Shown piece by piece: positions 24,100 to 33,552 of a stretch of 64,000 nt of DNA (position 1 is its first letter; every line of letters starts with the position of its first letter). The stretch comes from Hypomesus transpacificus (taxonomy: Eukaryota; Chordata; Actinopteri; Osmeriformes; Osmeridae): contig NC_061081.1 of NCBI RefSeq assembly GCF_021917145.1, positions 4,732,966 through 4,796,965 on the forward strand. Reading direction: 5' to 3'. The position numbers and the translations under genes were made by a program. The notes under the pieces are model-generated. The model saw nothing but the letters and a program-made list of their open reading frames with translations, had not been told where the DNA came from and did not search any database.

Positions 24100-24284
24100 A
24101 GCATAAGACAATTATTTGACAACACAATGTGAAAGACTGAAGTTATGCTACTCAGTGAACGATAAGGATATAACTTCTGCATTATTAGTTTTGTGTAAAC
24201 ATCTAACATTCTTAACATACTTATTTCACTCATGCTGACCTTATTTTGGCATCCATAAAAGATGTCCATAAAAGATGTGAAAAC

Positions 24285-27200
24285 CTACACTAGCCCAAAA
24301 CCACTATTGGTGCATCGGATACACATCGATAAGTCATCGTGGAACTTGATGTAGGTCCGGTAGTGGCTGGGAAGCTTCAATTTGGAGAAACAGGTGTGTG
24401 CTACTGGATAGGTAGAGGTCACAACCTCCACGATGAGGTTGGTAGTCAGCTGTTCCCACCCGACCCAGAACTTCACAAGGTCACGTAACACCTCTGGTGA
24501 TGCTACGAAGGAGAATATTGAATGTATGTGACATCTCCAATACATTTAATCAAAACGAACATTTTGAGCATAGCAAATTAACCAAAATGTCACATATTTT
24601 GCATTGATTTAAAATGTTACACTAAATTCTGTATAATATTATTATCTGTACAATGTCATCTCTGGCTGCACGATATCTGCTACTTTATCCCTTTATTAGC
24701 AGGGAACAACTGCTTCAAAATCCAATATAGGAAATTAATATTACCTTCCACAATGAATTTTCGTAAAAACTCAGTTATAAGAGTAACTGTCTCAAATGGG
24801 ACACAGTCTTCCTCATCCTGGTCGCTGTCAGATGTCGGTTTTGGCCAGCAAATGTTCTTGATCACAGTCTACAGGGTTAAAACATGTTTTATGTTATTAG
24901 TAAAATGATTCATGGCAGTTGCAGTTAATCAGCATGACTTTCTAACAACCAACCTTTATTATAAGGGATAATGTATAGAACGCCGGTCATTATCGGGAAA
25001 ATAAGCTCCGACAGGGCGAACAGCATCCCGACGCGAAGCGGAAGGACTTATTACACGGCTACTTGCTAAAGAAAATGCTACTTTTTACAATGTATTTGTT
25101 CCCATTCGTTGTGTTGATCAGCAGAGAAATAGTTCGCCAAAGACATTGAACTTCATAGAAATTAAACATTCTTTAGGCTTCAAATCAGCTGACGTCGCTT
25201 ATCAACGGAGTACGCTGGGGTTGAAAAGTTACCGGACTACTTGCGGAGTGCTACGAAAGACGTGAATAAGAAGCAAAAAGGCCACTTTCCTTGACAGCGG
25301 TCTGTTATTCATAGCAACGGTCTGTTATCAGAAGATATCAGACCGCAGAACGTTGGGAAGCCCCATTCAAGTGAATGGGGCATTCTACAGCGTTAAGAAC
25401 AGCCCTGTAATACTGATGTTTGACTATTATATTCTACCTTTAATGCTCCGGATCTGTCTTAACTTGCTTATGACTTCAACAACAAAGTTTACCTTTCTAA
25501 CAATGACATGAAAATGCTACACTATAATGTAGCACTATTTGTGCTTTTAAATGGCAGTCAGGTGGCTGAGCAGTTAAGGAATCAGGATAGTAATCAGAAG
25601 GTTGCCAGTTCAATTCCCGGCCGTGCCAAATAACGTTGTGTCCTTGGGCAAGGCACTTCACCCTACTTGCCTCGGGGAAATGTCCCTGTACTTACTGTAA
25701 GTCCCCTGGATAAGAGCATCTGCTAAATGACTAAATGTAACTGAAATTACCATGAGCTATGCTGCAGAACAATCATACAATTCAATTGCAGACAAATTGC
25801 ATTGTGTCATATAAACACAAATCCTTTCTAAACTAACCAAAGCAATGCTTACTTGCGCATCAAGCTCCTCATCTGCCTCCCGTGGGAAAATGATGGGGTG
25901 AACATCTGGTCTATCTGACAGAAGCGGCCAGATTCCTGTGTCTTTCAGGCCTTTCCGGATCTGTTTAATGGGTTGCGCAACACGATCAAGTACCTGCAGT
26001 GATGAATGACAGAACACAAGGCACAGGTACAAATGTGGCATGTGTTACACTGTCAACCTCCGATACAAATCAGAATGGGTTAGATGGTCATATTTCCATT
26101 TTAGTAATCTAAATAATAAAATGATTACTGCTTGTGTGAGCAGTTCTTGAAACAGCCAGTCATGATTGGTAGGTGAAGGAACCGGGAGATCCCAGGACAG
26201 GCAAAGATCAGTCACACTGGTGGTTTCTGCTGCAGTCATTTTTGCTTTTGTGAGCTAAAACACATGCATAAAAAAAGAAAAGAATATAATAATTGATGAT
26301 GCATGATTTAAAAGCTCATGTGAGAAAAACATGTCGCATTGTGATAAGCATATGACATTGGGACATTTAAGAATTTAGAAATGCTGCTACTCACAAGAGC
26401 AATTGTTTCGCGGTGATCTAGATCAGGACAGTCCTGCAGGGTCAGAGCGGATGCTGCAGTGTCCCTGTGTCTACCAGTCAAAAGTTTAACCACAGGAGAA
26501 CTGAGTCCTGAGAAACCAGGACCCCCATGCAGGACAGAGTGGCCAATCATCCGGCCTGCCATCTCAAACAGGTTACTTGCCCTAAGCACAGCAGCTGCGG
26601 AGGGAACCCGATGTTCTTTTTCGCCTTCAAAAAGGGTTGTGAGACCAGCAGAGCCTTAAGAGCAAAAATATGTGTTATCCCCAAATGTTTGTATTACATT
26701 CTAAAAGAATGTTAAATTAAAGCATTTTCTCTTGTGGTCTCTTCACAAACCTAGATTTATACTGAAACCAGTTTTCAGTTTTTGCATGACCAATGACAAA
26801 ACATGTCGGTTCACCCCTTCGCCAACAGCTGCATCTCCTTGAAAATAAATTATGACTTCAGATGAAAAACAAGTAACTACGAGATACAATACACAGTTAT
26901 TAAGAAACAGAATGCAATTTACATGATTAATAAAATAAATATCACACATTTTAGTAATACCTCTCAGATGGCACTTGAATGGAGCAGCCCAGTTAACATT
27001 GTTCATTTTATAGAACGAAATCAGCGAACTGTCCTGTTCTTCTGGTTCATCAAACATGTCGAGAGTGAGAGAGAGACGTCGATGTTCGGAGTTTCTGTCC
27101 AGTAGTTCTTCTCGGAACAGCTGACATGCTTTCCAAGGATCTTGTTTGTTCATATGTGCTGGCAATAAAATACAGTGTAAAATCAGTTGTTTTAAAAAAA

Positions 27201-29924
27201 CTTCCAAATTGCATTATACTCAGATTATATCATAAGGGTATAAATCACCTGCTGAGAGTTGTATGGACAGTCGTTGAACTGAGGGTCCTGGCAATTCCTC
27301 TCTCCTTGTAGGGCTGGCTGATTCGCTGTGAGTGATGCCCATTCTTAAGACAGACATAAAAACTTGTTACTTGCAAGAATGAAAAGACAAATCATGACTG
27401 AAACGCATCTTAACGTATTACGTCCTGCATATCATTTTCATCTAGCAAAGTCCTTCAAAATCACCTTCATATTTATATCCATTATGAATACTACTTTATT
27501 ACAAAGACGCAGCACGTGCATGCACCGATGCAGTCTAGAGCAGTAACATTGTAAGATATAAAAAACGAGCATTTAAAGCTTGGATTTAAAGTCAAGTTCG
27601 ACGTGACTTTTAATCATGCAATTTTTTATCTGAATCTATTAGTCATAAATATCTTACCTATCACCACACGTGCTTGCATGAGATAACAGGATATCAAATG
27701 GGTATGGTGTAAGACAAATTGGGCAAACCTGGAAAAAACAACATTCAATGGAATATTTTAATAAATTGTAATAAGAAGAAACCAAAGTGCTTATGTGGAA
27801 GGCATTACCTCAAAAGATACTCCCATCCCTTCTCTGGTCCCTGTGGTAGGTTCAACTGGCTGATCAATGACATGGCAATCTTCATCAAGACTAGCCCCAG
27901 GTGTATTGCCCTTAAAAAACAAAAGATTTGTAGATTTTCAAACAAACAAAAAATATGCATGTTTAATTGAGTAATAACAGAAGTGTTGCCGTACAAACGT
28001 ACAGTTATTGTGCCACTGCATTGTCCCACATGCAACGGCAAGAGCTGCAAGGGCATTTCACTACCACAGGTGATGCAGGTTGACTGTGGCATCTTTGAAA
28101 ACTCAGGTGAGTCATAAGGCAATGGCTCTGTAGATAGGTGCTCTTGTATTGGAACCATATAGATTGTGTTCTTTCCATTTTTTGAAGCTGCTTTTAACAC
28201 ACGTGTGGAGTAGCCTTCAGAGTCTATTGGAATAATTGTGAGCTTGCGACGCCCACTACCACCTGGTAAAAAAAAAAAAAAACATGAACAAAAAGATTTT
28301 CATTATTGGAGCTACTAAGTAGCCTTGTACAACCATTTGTACCACCTGTTCTCGTGAGGTCACATTCTGTTTCACGTCACAGACCAGGCTGGACTTGCAC
28401 ACGTTTTGTTTGGTAGTGGCATTGACAATGGGCGTTGAGAAAAGTTATTATGCAGTCTACTGGATCACACTACACAAATCCAAACAATTACACAGATGAT
28501 GGGTTCTGGAGACAGTCTAATACTTTCAGACTGACCTGTTGAGTGAAACAGAATGTGAGCTTGCGAGATCAGGATGGTTGTACGAGGTGATCTAGCAACA
28601 ACAGTGATAGAAATGCTACCTGTTCCCTTGGAAAACATCCATCCTCCTTTTAGGGTCTTCAGTTTAGAGTATTCATCCTCTACAAGAGACACAATCTAAA
28701 ATAATAATAAGTGAATACAAATGGCAAACACTATTCAGTAAGTCCCATTTTTAACAATTAGAATGATTGACTATTTAACATTATTGTATTATTTGTTTAC
28801 CTCACTGTGCTTCAAGTGGTCTGCTAGACTGAGCATCCTTTTACCAAGGCCAGCATGGGCAAATTCTATCTCTTCAGAGCCCTTTGGTGTATACAGGGTT
28901 GGTTCAGAAAGGACAAAAAAATGAAAGGCTGTACTTTTTACAGTGCAGGTGGAAGGGGTTGAGAACCGTCTTTTTCCTCTTGGCTGATCGGTATTAAACA
29001 TACTTGGGAACTGCCTGATGAGGGAGTGACAAAAAGATGAATGAAGAAAACAGCATTGATTTGCAATAATTGCTGAACTATTTCAATATGTTAATTAATT
29101 GCTTGAGGATCATAATGCCCTGATAGATAAACAGACAGGCACAGTCAGATTGTAAAATACATTAGCTATGACTTGGCAATTGCAGTTGGCAAATGCATTT
29201 ACAACAACACTTTCCCCTTTAACAACAATTATGACTCTTCAGGCACTGTTTTTCGAAAACATGATGGCGCTCAATTCGTGTGTAAGGAATTTCTGAAAGC
29301 CATGTGGGGGTTCGATAAACTAAGTGCTATCCAAATCGAATACATCTAGCTAACCTTGAATACTGATGCAGTGTTGGGTACTGTCTCCCATATAATGTAT
29401 AGCATTAATCCTTACCCACATACAGTGTATGTATTACCTTCTCATAGCCTGTCTCACCCTACTGTCAGTATTGGTGGCATTAGGTATGGTAGGGGCCATA
29501 GTTACAGCCCCAACTGTGCTCTCTGCTGCTCGGCTCTCTGCCATTGGGGAAATATTCCTAGCTAGGGCTTGCACAAGAACACGTGCTGCTGCCTCCACTT
29601 GATTTGACAGTCCCTGCTTTGGAAAACATCGTTTTAATTATCTGTTCACTAAAGTCCCATGTAAGATGTTACCTGGCTTGACCGCAAACTAATGCATCAA
29701 TCGTACAGTACTGTACTGTATCCATCAATGTTAGCTAGCAAGCCCAGGTTAAGTTAGACATTGACTAGCTAGCTTGCTAAACGTTAGCCTAGGAAACACT
29801 TAAAATGACTAAACATGGATCCTGCCATTCTCAAGAATATTCAATCACGTATGATAATCGGTTTAATAAGATTAACAAGCTATATTTCACTTACATTTGG
29901 TGGGCGGCTACCACCAGACGCCAT
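24285..29924 (-). CDS. Transposon-borne UBZ-HECT ubiquitin ligase, 15 exons
   Basis: Exons in transcript order: 29895-29924, 29438-29613, 28801-29014, 28536-28695, 28003-28262, 27809-27910, 27658-27728, 27249-27343, 26961-27158, 26751-26837, 26395-26654, 26129-26254, 25853-25993, 24745-24868 and 24285-24502. All are GT-AG; the joined frame is 753 codons. Exon 1 is the same [10 protein letters not shown] exon as in the transposase. Two zinc fingers share exact spacing: C256, C259, H271, C275 and C316, C319, H331, C335 (C-x2-C-x11-H-x3-C, UBZ-like ubiquitin binding). Residues about 370-753 resemble the HECT region of fish proteins named G2/M-phase-specific E3 ligase-like (G2E3-like): VLHGGPGFSGLS, then FWVGWEQL and AHTCFSKLKLP. 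C719, 34 residues from the end, fits the HECT catalytic Cys. Predicted role: ubiquitin transfer to an unknown target, perhaps the transposase or a host factor. AATAAA on this strand lies at 24094-24099. Confidence 0.88.
25553..25741 (+). mobile_element. SINE in intron 13 of the ligase gene
   Basis: It has the full structure: head GGTGGCTGAGCAGTTAAGGA, B box AGTTCAATTCCCGG, centre CCTTGGGCAAGGCACTTCAC and tail GGATAAGAGCATCTGCTAAA. It is the only secondary insertion I can define cleanly inside the 9.8-kb element. The neighbouring 24960-25400 (with CCCCATTCAAGTGAATGGGG, a perfect 20-bp palindrome) may be another short repeat. Both lie within an intron and leave the coding frame intact. Confidence 0.8.
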
Positions 29925-30390
29925 TGTTCGTGATGTCAAGTCCGTTACTATGGCGGGTAAGGTCGTTGTAGTCCATATGTGATTGGCTAAAATTGGAGAC
30001 ATCTGATAGGCTGCAGAGGATATCTTTTAGAAAAAATGCATTTGTGAATCTAAGCGCGTCAGGAAAGTTCCAAAAATCCATACGAACGAATGCAGGGATT
30101 CACACGAACGAATGGAGGGATTCACACCAACGAATGCAGGGATTTGTAACTTGTGTTTGTCAGGTTGCAAACGAATGTAATAGGGTCATTTATTTGTGAA
30201 TCGCGTTACATTTAAGCATCACGAAATACATTTGTAAATCGTGTTACGTTTGTTTGAAACGTGTTACGTTTGTTTGTTTGAATCGTGTTATGTTTGTATG
30301 AATCGTGTTACGTTTGTTTGGATCGTGTTAAGTTTGTTTGAATCGTGTTGCGTTTGTTTGTTTGAATTATGAAACAAATCTAACTCCATA
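29676..30390 (-). repeat. Right TIR: mirror copy with promoter and first exon
   Basis: This is the reverse complement of 20562-21276 over its whole 715 bp. It therefore carries the same outer repeat array, the same promoter-like stretch and the same first exon (ATG at 29924 reading left, donor after 29895). Here the exon is spliced to the ubiquitin ligase gene rather than the transposase. One substitution was noticed at the middle CCCTGCATTC repeat. Confidence 0.9.
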
Positions 30391-31622
30391 AAAATCAATC
30401 AGAGCCATTGCAGAAACATTGGCCATAGCCAGTACAACCATTTGGAATGTCCTGAAGAAGAAAAAAACTACTGGTGTACTAAGTAACAGACGTCGAACAG
30501 GTAGACCAAGGAAAACATCAGCAGTTGATGACAGAAACATTGTGAGAGCTGTAAAGAAAGACCCTAAAACAACTGTTAGTGAGATCAGCAACAACCTCCA
30601 GATGGCAGGAGTGAAGGTATCACTATCTACTGTTCGCAGAAGACTTCATGAACAAAAGTACAAGGGCTACACCAGAAGATGCAAACCACTCATTAGCAAG
30701 AAGAATAGGAAGGCCAGGCTGGAATTTGCCAAAAAGTACAGAGATGAACCTCAAAAATTCTGGGACAAAGTTTTATGGACTGATGAGACAAAGATTAACT
30801 TTTACCAAAGTGATGGAAAGGCTAAAGTTTGGAGAAAGAAAGGAACTGCTCATGATCCCAAACACACAAGCTCATCTGTGAAACACGGTGGAGGTAATGT
30901 CATGGCTTGGGCTTGCATGGCTTCTTCTAGGACGGGCTCATTAATCTTCATTGAGGATGTAACACATGATGGCAGCAGCAAAATGAACTCGGAAGTCTAC
31001 AGAAACATTTTGTCTGCCAATTTAAGGAAAGATGCAACCAAACTGATTGGCAGAGCCTTCATCATGCAGCAAGATAACGACCCAAAACACACTGCCAAAA
31101 CAACAAAGGAGTTCATCAGGGGCAAGAAATGGAAGGTATTAGACTGGCCAAGTCAATCTCCAGACTTAAACCCTATAGAGCATGCATTTTACCTGCTTAA
31201 GAGGAGACTGAAGGGAGGAACCCCACAAAACAAACAACAACTGAAAGAGGCTGCAGTGAAAGCCTGGGAAAGCATCAAAAAGGAAGAATGCAAAAGTTTG
31301 GTGACGTCAATGGGTCACAGACTTGCTGCAGTTATTGAAAGCAAAGGATTTGCAACTAAATATTAAGTCTTATTCACTTAAATATGTTTTAAGTATATCT
31401 GTTCCAATACTTTTGCTCACATGACAAATGGGTGGATTCAAACCAAATGTGATATTTTCTTAGTTGTGCATCAGATCCTGATGTAAATACCTGGAAATAA
31501 AAGCTGAAACGTTGATCTCTGGTCTCACGTTCATTATTTGATGTCAAGCCCAAATGTTTTCAGTCTACAGCAAAAATAAAGGAATTCGCCTCACTGTTCC
31601 AATACTTTTGGAGGGCACTGTA

Positions 31623-33552
31623 TATTTATTATCTTTTTTTCTGACCCCCCTAAGGCTCAGTCAATATTTGGACTACATAGACAACGCCTGTGTAAAAATG
31701 TTTGTCTTGGTCTCGATTGAGTTTCTTGTATCGGTATTTACGTTCCATTGCACAGTTTAGGAGGTTTCAGCGTTTTTGTGGCGAAAAGTGCCTTTAGTCG
31801 ACGAAGGGTACTCTGTGCCAGCTACTTCACCACGTCAACACACGTTAGCAACGACGCATGGATACAACGTGATAGTGACGTTCTAGCACGCAAGTTGGAG
31901 CTTGGATTATGAGTGAAAAATACCACCCCCAAAAATGTTCAACCATTGGACTTTGTTGAGAAAGCGATTTTGAGTGGAACTGCCATCTCGGATTTTTGAT
32001 TTAGTTCTGAAAGTCTTTGTAATTTGAGCGAGTGCGGGTCGAGAGCCCCGTCAGCCTCCATGGACGATTGCGGCAGCTGTTGTCGATCTGCGTCGTCTGA
32101 GTATTTTCTTAATTTCGTAAGTGTGGCTAGCAACAGCAGCTAGCTTGCCTTTAGCAAACTTCTTTTGAATTAGCCATGTCCCCCTAAATTAATATCAAAC
32201 TTATTTACGTTTTGGGGGGCTTATTTTCAGTTAGCAGACGGTACTGTTTGAATCGCAATTCCATCTGAAATACTGGCAGTGACAACGTTGTTACAGTAGC
32301 TTATTTCAAAGGGTGTTCGCTTGTTTCAAAGGGTTTTTTTAATGAATTATGCAATATGAGTAGGCTAAATGCTTGAAAATATTACTAGAAGGGAAAACGG
32401 ACCCACCTGCAACTGACGCAAACAAGCACACCCTACAATTTCCCCAGAAATTGTACCCTCTCTAGTTGTAACTTGTCAAACTACATGCTCTTATTGTTCT
32501 TCCCTTTGGGACTTATTTGGTTTCACAATGTATGCCTACTATGCTACATGTTTGGCTACCCGCAATTTTTGGGGCTATCTCGTTGTTATGATCAGTGACC
32601 TATGCACTTTTGTAAAACTGTCTCTTGGAAGTCGCTTTGGATAAAAGCGTCTGCAAAAAAAAGAAGAAAATACCAAGGCATTGACAATTTCAAAAGAATG
32701 TGAAATAGCTTTTATGATAAACACAATTGACTAGATTATGTGGAGGTTTAATCAATTACTTTGAGAATTTCAATTGTGATCTGAGAGATGTACCAAAGTG
32801 ACTGGGATGTAACTGTAATGATCATCTATAGATCAAAGTGCTTTATCCATACATGTATAGATGCTACACACAGACAAAAGGCCATTAAAATGCTGAGTCA
32901 ATGTCCAATAAATACATATTGGTTAGTAATTTACAAGGCACTGTAGTTCAGAACACTACACATTTTTCATATGATATCACGTAGTTAGTGTTGTAAGATT
33001 AGCAGATGGCTTAGTTGATGTTTTATAAATAAGTGAAACCTGCCTGACACTTTGTTACTTCACTAGACCATGTCATTAAACAATTAGCCACAGGACTTGT
33101 GCATGTACTGAGTTCTAACCTCTATTTATTCTAAATTACTTAGTAACTTAGCAGCTATTTGAACATTAAAACTAGAGTGGCCCAGAATTGTTTGGTGGTA
33201 AAAAAAAGAAATCCAAAGTGTTATGTAGAAAAGGTATTTTGAACCCTGTCATATAAGTGTGTTCTATAATGTTATCACAATGATCATTAGAAACAGTATA
33301 ATATCTTGTTAAATTTGAAGATTTGGTGGTGGTATTATGCATGGTGACTGGGTCTACTGAAAATACAGCAAAGCGAGGTGTTATACAGTAGTTAGTGTCA
33401 GGTTAATTCAGTGTGTCAAGCAATAGGACAATATGACATTTCGAATTGATAGTTATTGTTTTAGACTCCCCCCCCTTTTACTTTCTCCACATCCTCCCCT
33501 CCATACAACCCTCCTTTCCATACATCTATCCATTCCTCCCCCACACCTCTAT
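31623..33552. other. Intergenic, downstream of pcyox1; no gene certain
   Basis: This is mostly A+T-rich DNA and includes the pcyox1 3' UTR at its right side (a minus-strand AATAAA occurs at about 33124). At 32058-32114 there is a short ATG frame (MDDCGSCCRSASSEYFLNF) ending at a consensus GTAAGTG. It looks like a first coding exon on the plus strand, preceded by G+C-richer sequence (31780-32060). I cannot link it to a downstream exon or a known protein. Confidence 0.35.
32459..32655 (+). mobile_element. L2 LINE 3' tail fragment
   Basis: It matches the end of the L2 UTR: GTAACTTGTCAAACTACATG, TGATCAGTGACCTATGCAC and the terminal GAAGTCGCTTTGGATAAAAG with CGTCTGC, followed by an A-rich stretch. 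It is a short 5'-truncated insertion. Confidence 0.7.

Larger units (their letters stand above)
20562..30390. mobile_element. 9.8-kb two-gene DNA transposon with 715-bp TIRs
   Basis: The element begins TATGGAGTTAGATTTG and ends with the complement CAAATCTAACTCCATA. It is flanked by a perfect 6-bp direct repeat AAAATC (20556-20561 and 30391-30396). The TIRs are 715 bp each (20562-21276 and 29676-30390); in the parts I compared base by base I found one difference (left TGCATTC, right TCCATTC). Between them lie two convergent spliced genes: a DDE transposase (plus) and a UBZ-HECT ubiquitin ligase (minus). Both have every exon junction and frame intact. Intron 13 of the ligase gene has since gained a SINE. 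The integrase-like transposase and 6-bp duplication recall the IS3EU group of Repbase, but that is memory and not a search. Intact genes and nearly identical TIRs point to recent insertion. Confidence 0.92.
20494..31366 (+). pseudogene. Tc1 transposase, interrupted only by the nested element
   Basis: The coding sequence starts with ATG at 20494 (MKTGALSLGEKQAIVSLRED) and runs to 20561. It resumes at 30397 and ends with TAA at 31364-31366. Leaving out 20562-30396 (element plus one AAAATC copy) gives a continuous frame of 345 codons, the usual Tc1 length. The paired-like HTH and GRPRK motif (about residue 60) are followed by the DD34E triad: Asp152 in LWTDETK, Asp249 in QQDNDPKH and Glu284 in NPIEH, with 34 residues between the last two. 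I see no stop or frameshift, so this copy may have been functional when it was hit. It is inactive now because of the insertion. Confidence 0.9.
20125..31620 (+). mobile_element. Tc1/mariner transposon, split by a 9.8-kb element
   Basis: The ends are CAGTGCCCTCCAAAAGTATT at the left and its exact complement at the right, flanked by TA on both sides (20123-20124, 31621-31622). The TIRs extend for about 230 bp and each repeats the phrase AAAAGTATTGGAACA near its inner end (left about 20333, right about 31400), the outer and inner repeat plan seen in many fish Tc1 families. Without the inserted 9,829-bp element and one duplication copy the transposon would be 1,661 bp, normal for Tc1. It sits just after an L2 3' fragment. 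Confidence 0.9.
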
